From: Rhizobium sp. CF080
GTDB lineage: Bacteria; Pseudomonadota; Alphaproteobacteria; Rhizobiales; Rhizobiaceae
Length of the DNA: 64,000 nt
Direction: 5' to 3'
Assembly: GCF_000282095.2 (NCBI RefSeq)
Contig: NZ_AKKC02000016.1
Coordinates: forward strand, 542,927 to 606,926
A program made the translations under genes and the position numbers. Below are positions 38,759-47,377 of this stretch, in pieces; position 1 is the stretch's first letter, and every line of letters begins with the position of its first letter. The notes beneath the pieces were generated by a model that saw only the letters and a list, made by a program, of their open reading frames with translations, searched no databases and was not told the DNA's origin.

Positions 38759-40564
38759 TCATTTTGTCTCGCCAAAACTCGCGAAAACCAGACCGTCTTC
38801 TTTTTCCTTGGCTTCCGCCTTGACGGCGGCGATCTCCGAGCCGATGCGGCCGACATCGTCGAGCAGCAGGCCCTGGGGCAGTTCGAGCACGCCGATCGAG
38901 CAGCGCAGCAGCGGGAAATCCCGCTCGGCGCCGGCGCGGTCGTGGCCACGGATCTTGCCGGCGGCCCGCTCTTCCGGGGAGTAGAGCTCGACGACATCGT
39001 CGTGGAAATCGGAAAGCAGGCGTTCGAGGATCTCGTTCAGCTCGTCGCGGGTCCAGTCGCGCACGCCGATGAAGAAGTCGTCGCCGCCGACATGGCCGAG
39101 GAAATCGCCGTCTGAAAAGAAATAACGCTTCATCAGGGCGGCAAACAGCGAGATCGCATGGTCGCCCATCTGGAAGCCGTAATGGTCGTTGAACGGCTTG
39201 AAATTGTCGAAATCGCAGTAACAGAAGAAACGGGTTTCCTCGTCGTCGCGGCCGGTTTCCTGCATGAAGTCGCGGATGGCGCGGTTGCCCGGCAGGCCGG
39301 TCAGCGGGTTCTGGTCCTGGGCAATCTTCAGCTGCTTTTCGTTGATGACCTTGATCAGCGAGGCCGCCGACACGACGCCGGCATAGCGCATGTTTTCGGT
39401 GAGGATGACGCAGGCGCTGTTTTCCATATTGGCAAACAGGCTCATCAGTTCCTCGGCCTCCGCATCCAGCCCGACGATCGGGGCGCGATCGACGAAATGC
39501 GAGATCGAGCGCTCATAGACCTTGTTCTTCAGAAGATCGCGGCCGAAGGGCTGATAGATATATTCCTTCAGGTGGTATTCGTTGATGACGCCGCGCGGCT
39601 CGCCGTTTGCGTTCAGCACAGGGAAAAAGGCCTGGCGCGGATTGCGGCGAAACAGGTCGAAGACGCTGTCGATGCTCTGGTTCTCGTAGACGGTCGGCAG
39701 GTTCTCGATCTGCTTGCGGATGAGGATCTCGTCCAGCGACTGGCTGGAGCGACGGGTGCGACCGATATCGGCAAGATAGGGGAAGGACGGCTGCAGTTCG
39801 GATATGAATGTCGTCGGCCGGGCGATGAACCATCCCTGGACGAGATCGACGCCGTATTCGCGGCAGGCGAGGAATTCCGCTTCCGTCTCGATGCCCTCGG
39901 CGATGACGCGGATGCCGAGCACGTGGGCGATGTTGACGATGTTCTTGACGAGGTGGCGCTTGCGCGGGTTCCCGTCGATGCCGGCGACGAAATGGCGGTC
40001 GATCTTCAGGTAGTCGACCGGATAGTCGCAGAGCAGTTTCATCTCGCCGTGGCCGACGCCGAAATCGTCGATCGCCAGCTTGAAGCCCTCTTTCCGCATC
40101 TGCGTGACTAGATCGGCGAACTCCGGCACGCTGGTATTGTCGAAACGCTCGGAAAATTCGAAGCAGACGGAGGACGGGGCGATATTGGCCTTGCGCAGGT
40201 GCTGCACGACCTTCTCGAGGAAATAGTGGCCGTGGCGGATGAGCCGCACATCGAGATTGAGGAACAGCGTCTGGGACGAGAAATCCGGCAGGCTTGCGAA
40301 TTTCGCAAGCGCGCGGGTCGACATCATCTGTTCGAGCGCCAGAAGCTGGCCGGTCTCCTGGGCTTCGTCGAGAAGTGCGAGCGGCGACGAAAACCCGATC
40401 CGCTCCTGGCCCCGCAGCAGGGATTCATAACCGAAGACTGACCCGGTGCCGACTTCGACGATCGGCTGAAACGCATTTTCGAGAACCAGCTTCGCGAGGG
40501 TGACAAGCTGGTCACTCGCATACCGACGGAAAACGCTCGGTTCCAAGATGGCCGCAGACGACAT
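38759..40564 (-). CDS. EAL-CBS-GGDEF c-di-GMP protein
   Basis: Encodes 601 residues. EAL phosphodiesterase domain at about 22-265 with E47 in YESLL (ESL variant), N103, E136, D166-D167 (AIDDFG), K187 (LKID), E223 (IAEGIE) and Q243, so the catalytic set looks complete. A CBS pair spans about 285-405 and may bind a nucleotide. The C-terminal GGDEF domain (about 415-595) has GGDDF at 492-496 instead of GGDEF, so cyclase activity is doubtful and the domain may sense GTP. There is no membrane segment. GTGGAG precedes the ATG at 40564. The likely net activity is degradation of c-di-GMP. Confidence 0.92.
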   Translation of the reverse strand: MSSAAILEPSVFRRYASDQLVTLAKLVLENAFQPIVEVGTGSVFGYESLLRGQERIGFSSPLALLDEAQETGQLLALEQMMSTRALAKFASLPDFSSQTLFLNLDVRLIRHGHYFLEKVVQHLRKANIAPSSVCFEFSERFDNTSVPEFADLVTQMRKEGFKLAIDDFGVGHGEMKLLCDYPVDYLKIDRHFVAGIDGNPRKRHLVKNIVNIAHVLGIRVIAEGIETEAEFLACREYGVDLVQGWFIARPTTFISELQPSFPYLADIGRTRRSSQSLDEILIRKQIENLPTVYENQSIDSVFDLFRRNPRQAFFPVLNANGEPRGVINEYHLKEYIYQPFGRDLLKNKVYERSISHFVDRAPIVGLDAEAEELMSLFANMENSACVILTENMRYAGVVSAASLIKVINEKQLKIAQDQNPLTGLPGNRAIRDFMQETGRDDEETRFFCYCDFDNFKPFNDHYGFQMGDHAISLFAALMKRYFFSDGDFLGHVGGDDFFIGVRDWTRDELNEILERLLSDFHDDVVELYSPEERAAGKIRGHDRAGAERDFPLLRCSIGVLELPQGLLLDDVGRIGSEIAAVKAEAKEKEDGLVFASFGETK

Positions 40565-40737
40565 TACTCATTACTCCACTGCGCAATGGCCTAAAACACG
40601 CCTAAAACACGAATGTCAGGTTCCCGGAAATTGGTCAAAAATACCTTTCGCGAACGTGAAGCTTGGATGAAAGTTTTATGACAGGAAGAGATATTTTTAT
40701 TGCAATATTAAAGACTTAACGGCAACTTTGACGTGTT

Positions 40738-41286
40738 TCACGCCTTGGCCGCAAGCGCAACCGCGATCAATGCCCAGCCCTGCATCGTCAGGTCGATCGC
40801 AAGGAACAGGCCGAGGATCCAGAGGCTGTTGACCGGCCAGCCGAGCGCGATGACGAGGCCCGCAAGCGCGGATATGACACCGCCGAAAATCACCCAACCG
40901 GACCCGCGCATCGGCCGCATTTTGAAGCCGACCCAGATGCGGAACAGGCCCGCGACGATCAGCGCCACCGCCATGAAGAAGGTGACGATAACGGCGGTCA
41001 GCGCCGGATTCCAGAAGGCGAGCAGGCCGGCAATGGTGTAGAGTATGCCGCTTGCCGCCCAGAACAGGATGTGGTCCCAGCCTTTCACCTGGAAAGCGTG
41101 GACGAGATAGGCAACGCCACCCACCAGCATCATCATGCCGATGTAGAAGACCGACGCGACGGTCGCCACGAAGAGATTGGCAAGCGCGATGAAACCGAAG
41201 ACCAGCAGCAGAATTCCAAGGGCGAGAAACCAGCCCCACTTGTCACGGACCGTCGAAACCGACGGTGCATCCAGACCAAACGTCAT
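40738..41286 (-). CDS. hdeD: HdeD-family membrane protein
   Basis: Encodes 182 residues with about six transmembrane helices, from WGWFLALGILLLVFGFIAL to LWILGLFLAIDLTMQGWALIAVALA. The family is named after E. coli HdeD, an acid-resistance protein at high cell density; the function in rhizobia is not proven. LVGGVAYLVHAFQVKGWDHILFWAASGILYTIAGL is characteristic. The ATG at 41286 has AAGGGG six bases upstream; the TTG two codons before is less likely. Single gene upstream of the bet cluster, transcribed away from it. Confidence 0.88.
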   Translation of the reverse strand: MTFGLDAPSVSTVRDKWGWFLALGILLLVFGFIALANLFVATVASVFYIGMMMLVGGVAYLVHAFQVKGWDHILFWAASGILYTIAGLLAFWNPALTAVIVTFFMAVALIVAGLFRIWVGFKMRPMRGSGWVIFGGVISALAGLVIALGWPVNSLWILGLFLAIDLTMQGWALIAVALAAKA

Positions 41287-41776
41287 GGCCAACCCCTTTT
41301 TGCCAAAACCTCACCCGAACCTAATGGATAGGATGTGGAGCAGGCTTGATCCGCGTCAACGGCGCGCTTTTGGAACAGGAAGGTTCGCAATCGCTTCTTG
41401 ATTGCCAAGACGATCGAAAATAACTCAAATCACTGAAGGAATCTAAGGCAAATCGAGATGGTCACGGCCGAGCGACGACGCACGACGCACCACTTCCTCA
41501 AAAGCGGCGCGATTGCAGGTGGTGAGGTATCGTGGCCCATCCGCACACGCGGGCGGATCCTCGGGTCAAGCCCGAGGATGACGGCGGAGAGGGAGGTGCG
41601 ACGGATGACAGGAGAGGCCTCCCGGCAGCCAGCAACCTCATCTGTTGCGCCAACCGATCCCACGCGCTCCGTCATCCTCGGGCTTGACCCGAGGATCCAT
41701 CTGCCTGGCCTCCGGGCATTGCCTGCCGCGCGCGAAAGTGCCGGCTCCCCACGCCATCCCGACAATTGAGGACGCC
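41287..41776. other. Intergenic region before betC, with palindromic repeats and no betI
   Basis: These 490 bases lie between the divergent hdeD and betC genes. They hold the inverted pair of 31-base palindromes (41555-41585 and 41669-41700) and no gene with a ribosome binding site. The choline-responsive repressor gene betI, which usually precedes betC in rhizobia, is absent. Promoters of both neighbours must lie here. Confidence 0.7.
41555..41700. repeat. Second inverted pair of the 31-base palindrome
   Basis: Copies at 41555-41585 and 41669-41700 match those at 34152-34265, but with the opposite outer orientation (the GGATCC end faces outward here, inward there). Each copy forms its own hairpin. 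About 7 kb separates the two pairs. Confidence 0.85.
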
Positions 41777-43300
41777 ATGACCAAGCCCAATATCCTCATC
41801 GTCATGGTCGACCAGCTGAACGGGACGCTGTTTCCGGATGGGCCGGCGGAGTGGCTGCATGCGCCGAACCTCAAGGCGCTCGCCGCACGCAGCGCCCGGT
41901 TTGTCAACAACTATACGTCTTCGCCGCTCTGCGCGCCGGCGCGCGCCTCGTTCATGGCCGGCCAGCTGCCGAGCCGGACGCGGGTTTATGACAATGCCGC
42001 CGAATATGTTTCGTCGATCCCCACCTTCGCGCATCACCTGCGCCGCGCCGGTTATTACACGGCGCTTTCGGGAAAGATGCATTTCGTCGGGCCGGACCAG
42101 CTGCACGGGTTCGAGGACCGGCTGACGACCGACATTTATCCGGCCGATTTCGGCTGGACGCCGGATTATCGCAAGCCGGGCGAGCGGATCGACTGGTGGT
42201 ATCACAATCTCGGTTCGGTGACCGGCGCGGGTGTGGCCGAGATCACCAATCAGATGGAATATGACGACGAGGTCGCCTTCCTCGCCAACCAGAAACTCTA
42301 CCACCTTGCCCGCGAGCGGGACGATGCCGACCGGCGGCCCTGGGCCCTGACCGTCTCCTTCACCCATCCGCACGACCCTTACGTGGCGCGGAAAAAGTTC
42401 TGGGATCTTTACGAGGATTGCGAGCACCTGCTGCCGGAGGTGGGGCCGATCCCGCTCGAAGACCAGGACCCGCATTCCAAGCGGATCATCTTTTCCTGCG
42501 ACTACAAGAATTTCGACGTGACGGAAGACAATGTCCGCCGCTCGCGAAGAGCCTATTTCGCCAATATTTCCTATATCGACGAGAAGGTCGGCGAGCTGGT
42601 CGACACGCTGACGCGGACACGGATGCTCGACGACACGCTGATCCTGTTCTGCTCCGACCACGGCGACATGCTCGGCGAGCGCGGGCTGTGGTTCAAGATG
42701 AGCTTCTTCGAGGGCTCGGCGCGGGTACCGCTGATGATCGCCGGTCCTGGCGTGCCCGCTGGTCTGCATCTGGCGCCGGTTTCCAACCTCGACGTCACGC
42801 CGACGCTCTGCGACCTTGCCGGCATTTCCATGGACGAGATCAAGCCCTGGACCGACGGAGAGAGCCTGAAGCCTGTGATGGACGGTACTGCCCGCACGAG
42901 CCCGGTGCTGATGGAGTATGCCGCCGAAGGCTCCCATGCGCCGCTCGTCGCCATCCGCGCGGGCAAGTGGAAATATATCCACTGCATGCTCGATCCGGAC
43001 CAGCTGTACGATCTGGAAAGCGACCCGAAGGAACTCGACAACCTCGCCGACGATCCGGATTTTGCCGAGGTGGTCGCCCTCTTCCGGCGCCAGCGCGAGG
43101 AGCGGTGGGACATGGGCGCCTTCGACGCGGCGGTGCGTGAAAGCCAGGCGCGGCGCTGGGTGGTCTACGAGGCGTTGCGCAACGGCGCCTATTACCCCTG
43201 GGACCACCAGCCCTTGCAGAAAGCATCCGAGCGCTACATGCGCAACCACATGAACCTCGACAATCTCGAGGAATCCAAACGCTATCCGCGCGGAGAATGA
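41777..43300 (+). CDS. betC: Choline-O-sulfatase
   Basis: Encodes 507 residues. The enzyme cleaves choline-O-sulfate to choline and sulfate, feeding both betaine synthesis and sulfur supply. The sulfatase motif C-A-P-A-R is at 52-56 (LCAPARASF), where C52 becomes formylglycine; the metal-binding N-terminus (MVDQLNGTLFP) and FCSDHGDMLGERGLW are present. The C-terminal extension (EALRNGAYYPWDHQPLQKASERYMRNHMNLD) is typical of BetC and binds the choline end. The ATG at 41777 follows GAGGA. First gene of betC-betB-betA; betB starts one base after its stop. Confidence 0.95.
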   Translation: MTKPNILIVMVDQLNGTLFPDGPAEWLHAPNLKALAARSARFVNNYTSSPLCAPARASFMAGQLPSRTRVYDNAAEYVSSIPTFAHHLRRAGYYTALSGKMHFVGPDQLHGFEDRLTTDIYPADFGWTPDYRKPGERIDWWYHNLGSVTGAGVAEITNQMEYDDEVAFLANQKLYHLARERDDADRRPWALTVSFTHPHDPYVARKKFWDLYEDCEHLLPEVGPIPLEDQDPHSKRIIFSCDYKNFDVTEDNVRRSRRAYFANISYIDEKVGELVDTLTRTRMLDDTLILFCSDHGDMLGERGLWFKMSFFEGSARVPLMIAGPGVPAGLHLAPVSNLDVTPTLCDLAGISMDEIKPWTDGESLKPVMDGTARTSPVLMEYAAEGSHAPLVAIRAGKWKYIHCMLDPDQLYDLESDPKELDNLADDPDFAEVVALFRRQREERWDMGAFDAAVRESQARRWVVYEALRNGAYYPWDHQPLQKASERYMRNHMNLDNLEESKRYPRGE

Positions 43301-43301
43301 G

Positions 43302-44765
43302 ATGAAAGCCCAGCCGATCGCCAGCCATTTCATCGACGGCGAATATGTCGAGGATATCGACGGCACCGTCATCGAAAGCCTCTATCCGGCGACCGGCGAG
43401 GTGATCGCCCGGCTGCATGCGGCAACGCCCGCGATCGTCGAGAGGGCGATTGCGGCCGCCAGGCGCGCCCAGCCGGCATGGGCGGCGATGAGCCCGACCG
43501 CCCGCGGCCGCATCCTCAAACGCGCTGCCGACATCATGCGGGAGCGCAACCGCGAGCTTTCCGAACTGGAGACGCTCGATACCGGCAAGCCGATCCAGGA
43601 AACCATCGTCGCCGACCCGACATCGGGTGCCGATGCCTTCGAATTTTTCGGCGGTATCGCAGCGGCAGGACTCAACGGCAGCTACATCCCCTTGGGGCAG
43701 GACTTTGCCTACACGAAACGGGTGCCTTTAGGCGTCTGCGTCGGCATCGGCGCCTGGAACTATCCGCAGCAGATCGCCTGCTGGAAGGGCGCGCCAGCGC
43801 TGATCTGCGGCAATGCCATGGTCTTCAAGCCTTCCGAAAACACGCCGCTCGGGGCGCTGAAGATCGCCGAGATCCTGATCGAAGCCGGCCTTCCGAAAGG
43901 GCTCTACAACGTCATCCAGGGCGACCGGACGACCGGGCCGCTGCTGGTTAACCATCCGGATGTCGCCAAGGTGTCGCTGACGGGCTCGGTGCCCACCGGC
44001 CGGAAGGTGGCGGCGGCGGCTGCCGGCAGCCTGAAGCACGTGACGATGGAGCTCGGGGGCAAGTCGCCGCTGATCGTCTTCGACGACGCCGATATCGACT
44101 CGGCGGTCGGCGGGGCGATGCTCGGCAATTTCTATTCGACCGGCCAGGTCTGCTCGAACGGCACCCGGGTCTTCGTGCAGCGGAACATCAAGGAGACCTT
44201 CCTGTCGCGCCTCAAGGCGCGCACCGAAAGCATGGTGATCGGCGATCCGATGGACGAGGCGACGCAACTCGGCCCGATGGTCTCCTTCGACCAGCGCCAG
44301 AAGGTGCTGTCCTATATCGACAAGGGCAAGGCCGAGGGCGCGACACTCGTTACCGGCGGCGGCATTCCCAACCACGTGACCGGCGAAGGCTACTACGTTC
44401 AGCCGACCGTCTTCGCCGACGTCACCGACGACATGACGATCGCGCGGGAAGAAATCTTCGGCCCAGTCATGTGCGTGCTCGATTTCGACGACGAGGCCGA
44501 GGTGATCGCCCGTGCCAACGGCACCGAGTTCGGCCTGTCCGGCGGAGTGTTCACGTCCGATCTCACGCGGGGGCATCGGGTGGCGGATCAGCTCGAGGCC
44601 GGCACGCTGTGGATCAACACCTACAATCTCTGCCCGGTGGAAATCCCCTTTGGTGGTTCCAAGCAATCCGGCTTCGGGCGCGAAAATTCGCTGGCGGCGC
44701 TGGAGCATTATTCGGAGCTGAAGACGGTCTATGTGGGCATGGGCAAGGTCGAGGCGCCGTATTGA
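43302..44765 (+). CDS. betB: Betaine aldehyde dehydrogenase
   Basis: Encodes 487 residues. The enzyme oxidises betaine aldehyde to glycine betaine with NAD+, the last step of osmoprotectant synthesis from choline. The catalytic residues are E250 (MELGGKSP) and C284 (GQVCSNGTR); the NAD site is around 228-233 (LTGSVPTG) and the family's FGGSKQSGFGRENS is near the end. Length is standard. It starts one base after betC, with GGAGA inside the betC end, so the two are coupled. The gene ends nine bases before a TA module on the other strand, which separates it from betA. Confidence 0.95.
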   Translation: MKAQPIASHFIDGEYVEDIDGTVIESLYPATGEVIARLHAATPAIVERAIAAARRAQPAWAAMSPTARGRILKRAADIMRERNRELSELETLDTGKPIQETIVADPTSGADAFEFFGGIAAAGLNGSYIPLGQDFAYTKRVPLGVCVGIGAWNYPQQIACWKGAPALICGNAMVFKPSENTPLGALKIAEILIEAGLPKGLYNVIQGDRTTGPLLVNHPDVAKVSLTGSVPTGRKVAAAAAGSLKHVTMELGGKSPLIVFDDADIDSAVGGAMLGNFYSTGQVCSNGTRVFVQRNIKETFLSRLKARTESMVIGDPMDEATQLGPMVSFDQRQKVLSYIDKGKAEGATLVTGGGIPNHVTGEGYYVQPTVFADVTDDMTIAREEIFGPVMCVLDFDDEAEVIARANGTEFGLSGGVFTSDLTRGHRVADQLEAGTLWINTYNLCPVEIPFGGSKQSGFGRENSLAALEHYSELKTVYVGMGKVEAPY

Positions 44766-44773
44766 AGATGGCG

Positions 44774-45127
44774 TCAATCGACTACCAGATCGTCGAGATC
44801 AACCTTGAGAACGGCGGCGATGCGCTTCAGCACGTCGACGGAACCGTTCTTCTTGCCGGCCTCGATCTCGGAGAGATAAGGCTGAGAAATGCCGGCCGCC
44901 TCGGCGAGCTGCGACACGGTCATCTTACGGTAGGCGCGGAAGGTGCGGATACGGCTATCGGTTTCGAACAGTTCATACACGAGTTCGGCCGGCCAGGTCT
45001 CTTCGCCGGCGGCGACGCGCGCCATGATCTCTTTGGCCGCGATGATATCCATCATGTCCTCAAACTCTTCCTCCGGCACCAGGACAAAGGGTTTGCCGTC
45101 GATGACCGTCCGGTTAAAAGCGCCCAT
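44774..45127 (-). CDS. XRE-family antitoxin (HTH)
   Basis: Encodes 117 residues. A C-terminal XRE helix-turn-helix (TFRAYRKMTVSQLAEAAGISQPYLSEIEAGKKNGSVDVLKRIAAVLKVDLDDL, about 62-115) follows an N-terminal domain (MGAFNRTVIDGKPFVLVPEEEFEDMMDIIAAKE) that should contact the toxin. Genes of this type lie downstream of RelE-like toxins. Three bases separate the toxin stop and this ATG. Its stop is nine bases from betB, convergent. Expected to repress the promoter at 45376-45403. Confidence 0.87.
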   Translation of the reverse strand: MGAFNRTVIDGKPFVLVPEEEFEDMMDIIAAKEIMARVAAGEETWPAELVYELFETDSRIRTFRAYRKMTVSQLAEAAGISQPYLSEIEAGKKNGSVDVLKRIAAVLKVDLDDLVVD

Positions 45128-45130
45128 CAG

Positions 45131-45376
45131 TTACTCCTTGTAGATGCCGCCCCTGGGACCAACATCGATGACCAGGACGAGGTTAGTCTGCTCGTCAATG
45201 ATGATCCGGTCGTCGCCGACGCGTATACGAACAAGCGGACTACCCACCAGCTTCTTGAGATCGACCTTTTCGCCACGTGCAAACGCATCGACCTTCGCCT
45301 TGATCCCAGCCTGACGTTTGGGCTGCATCCGGCTCAGGCTTTTCTGTGCAGTCTTAGAATAACGCACCGGCTTCAT
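45131..45376 (-). CDS. RelE/ParE-like toxin
   Basis: Encodes 81 residues: VRYSKTAQKSLSRMQPKRQAGIKAKVDAFARGEKVDLKKLVGSPLVRIRVGDDRIIIDEQTNLVLVIDVGPRGGIYKE. The RI-R-VGD-RIII...VIDVGPRG-IYK pattern is the RelE-like ribonuclease fold. The start ATG at 45376 has no ribosome binding site, and the best minus-strand -10 (TATATT, 45388-45383) would put the transcript start at about the ATG, so the message may be leaderless. Toxin-first order. It is divergent from betA; only 51 bases separate the two starts. Confidence 0.88.
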   Translation of the reverse strand: MKPVRYSKTAQKSLSRMQPKRQAGIKAKVDAFARGEKVDLKKLVGSPLVRIRVGDDRIIIDEQTNLVLVIDVGPRGGIYKE

Positions 45377-45403
45377 TGCATCAATATAGCTTATAGCTAT
45401 AAT
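45376..45403. promoter_or_regulatory. TA operator overlapping a candidate betA promoter
   Basis: The palindrome TATAGCT-TAT-AGCTATA (45385-45401) is perfect over its 7-base arms. On the plus strand TTGCAT (45376-45381), 16 bases, TATAAT (45398-45403) forms a consensus -10 pointing at betA (start 45428). On the minus strand a TATATT (-10) for the toxin lies in the same stretch. The antitoxin bound here would therefore be expected to affect betA also. Confidence 0.6.
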
Positions 45404-45427
45404 TAACGCAATCAGGGATTGAATTCC

Positions 45428-47077
45428 ATGCAGGCAGATTACGTCATCATCGGTTCCGGTTCGGCAGGCTCGGCCATGGCTTACCGCTTGTCGGAGGACG
45501 GCAAGAATTCGGTGACCGTCATCGAGGCGGGGGGCACGGATTTCGGGCCGTTCATCCAGATGCCGGGGGCGCTCGCCTGGCCGATGAGCATGAAGCGCTA
45601 CAACTGGGGTTATCTCTCCGAGCCCGAGCCGAACCTCAACAACCGCCGCATCACCGCGCCGCGCGGGAAGGTCATCGGGGGGTCGTCGTCGATCAACGGG
45701 CTGGTTTATGTCCGGGGGCATGCGGAAGACTATAATCGCTGGGAGGAACTCGGCGCACAGGGCTGGGCCTATGCGGACGTGCTACCCTATTTCAAGCGCA
45801 TGGAACATTCCCATGGCGGCGAGGAAGGCTGGCGCGGCAAGGACGGGCCGTTGCATGTAAAGCGCGGGCCGGTGACCAACCCGCTCTTCCACGCCTTCAT
45901 CCAGGCGGGCTCCCAGGCCGGGTTCGAGATGACCGAGGACTATAACGGCTCGAAGCAGGAAGGTTTCGGGCTGATGGAGCAGACCATTCACAATGGTCGC
46001 CGCTGGTCTGCAGCCAACGCCTATCTACGGCCGGCGCTGAAGCGCAGGAATGTCGAGCTGGTCTATGGTTTCGCGCAGAAGATCGTCATCGAGAACGGCC
46101 GTGCCGTCGGCGTCGAGATCTTTCGCCGCGGCGTCAGCGAGGTGATCCGCGCCAACCGCGAGGTGATCGTCTCCGCCTCCTCCTTCAACTCGCCGAAACT
46201 GCTGATGCTGTCCGGTATCGGTCCGGCGGAGCATCTGAAGGAAATGGGCATCGAGGTGAAGGCCGACCGACCAGGTGTCGGCGAAAACCTGCAGGACCAT
46301 ATGGAATTCTATTTCCAGCAGGTCTCGACCAAGCCGGTATCGCTCTATTCCTGGCTACCGTGGTTCTGGCAGGGCGTGGTGGGGGCACAATGGCTGCTTT
46401 CGAAGGGCGGGCTTGGCGCCTCCAACCAGTTCGAGGCCTGCGCCTTCCTGCGCTCCAGTGCCGGGCTCAGCCAACCGGATATCCAGTACCATTTCCTGCC
46501 GGTGGCGATTTCCTATGATGGCCGCGCGGCTGCGAAAAGCCACGGATTCCAGGTGCATGTCGGCTACAACCTGTCGAAATCGCGCGGACGCGTGACGCTG
46601 CGCTCATCCGATCCCAAGGCCGATCCGGTGATCCGCTTCAACTACATGAGCCATCCTGAGGATTGGGAGAAGTTCCGGCACTGCGTGCGGCTGACCCGGG
46701 AAATCTTTTCCCAGAAGGCGTTCGACCAATATCGCGGTCCGGAAATCCAGCCGGGGGAGCAGGTCGAAACCGACGATCAGATCGATGCCTTCCTGCGCGA
46801 ACACCTGGAGAGCGCCTATCATCCCTGCGGCACCTGCCGCATGGGCCGCACCGACGACCCACTCGCTGTGGTCGATCCGGAATGCCGGGTGATCGGCGTC
46901 GAGGGCTTGCGCGTCGCGGATTCGTCGATCTTCCCGCACGTGACCTACGGCAACTTGAACGGCCCCTCGATTATGACCGGCGAAAAGGCGGCCGACCATA
47001 TTCTCGGCAGGACGCCCCTGCCCCGCAGCAATCAGGAACCATGGGTCAATCCGAGGGCGATGGTGAGTGACCGGTGA
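45428..47077 (+). CDS. betA: Choline dehydrogenase
   Basis: Encodes 549 residues of the GMC flavoprotein family. The membrane-associated enzyme oxidises choline to betaine aldehyde, passing electrons to the respiratory chain. The FAD motif GSGSAG is at 9-14, RGKVIGGSSSINGLVYVRGHAEDYN at 76-100 covers the FAD-contact region, and YHPCGTCRMG and the late HVTYGNLNGPS (H504) hold the active-site His. The ATG at 45428 follows AGGGA; a TTG three codons earlier is less likely. It is cut off from betB by the reverse-strand TA module, and followed directly by another TA module on the reverse strand. Confidence 0.95.
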   Translation: MQADYVIIGSGSAGSAMAYRLSEDGKNSVTVIEAGGTDFGPFIQMPGALAWPMSMKRYNWGYLSEPEPNLNNRRITAPRGKVIGGSSSINGLVYVRGHAEDYNRWEELGAQGWAYADVLPYFKRMEHSHGGEEGWRGKDGPLHVKRGPVTNPLFHAFIQAGSQAGFEMTEDYNGSKQEGFGLMEQTIHNGRRWSAANAYLRPALKRRNVELVYGFAQKIVIENGRAVGVEIFRRGVSEVIRANREVIVSASSFNSPKLLMLSGIGPAEHLKEMGIEVKADRPGVGENLQDHMEFYFQQVSTKPVSLYSWLPWFWQGVVGAQWLLSKGGLGASNQFEACAFLRSSAGLSQPDIQYHFLPVAISYDGRAAAKSHGFQVHVGYNLSKSRGRVTLRSSDPKADPVIRFNYMSHPEDWEKFRHCVRLTREIFSQKAFDQYRGPEIQPGEQVETDDQIDAFLREHLESAYHPCGTCRMGRTDDPLAVVDPECRVIGVEGLRVADSSIFPHVTYGNLNGPSIMTGEKAADHILGRTPLPRSNQEPWVNPRAMVSDR

Positions 47078-47377
47078 TCAGTGGTAATCGTCTTCGCGCT
47101 GGTGGCGGACGGCGAGGATGGTAACCGTCTCGCTGTCCTCCACTTCGTACAGGAGAATATATCCGCTCGAACCGAACGGGACGAGTAGCTCTCGTGCAAA
47201 AGCATTTTCGGCTGCAGCCCTTCGCCCTGCGAACGGAAAATCCTCAAGCACCTTCATCGCTTTTTGCATGGCATCGAAAACACGCTCGGCAAGCTGCAAA
47301 TCAATCTCGGCCAGATTGCCGTAATATCTCTCGAAATCCTCATAAAATTCGTGAGTATATTGAAGGCGATAGCTCAT
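47078..47377 (-). CDS. ParE/RelE-family toxin
   Basis: Encodes 99 residues: LQYTHEFYEDFERYYGNLAEIDLQLAERVFDAMQKAMKVLEDFPFAGRRAAAENAFARELLVPFGSSGYILLYEVEDSETVTILAVRHQREDDYH. The ending V-T-I-L-A-V-R-H-x-R-E-D-D is the ParE-family mark. Its ATG overlaps the antitoxin stop by four bases. It lies directly next to the betA stop, convergent, with no gap. Expected target is gyrase or translation. Confidence 0.88.
   Translation of the reverse strand: MSYRLQYTHEFYEDFERYYGNLAEIDLQLAERVFDAMQKAMKVLEDFPFAGRRAAAENAFARELLVPFGSSGYILLYEVEDSETVTILAVRHQREDDYH

Noticed and set aside
41645..41776. N-terminal extension of betC from 41645
   Set aside because: It would translate through the palindromic repeat; the ATG at 41777 has a ribosome binding site and matches the BetC N-terminus.
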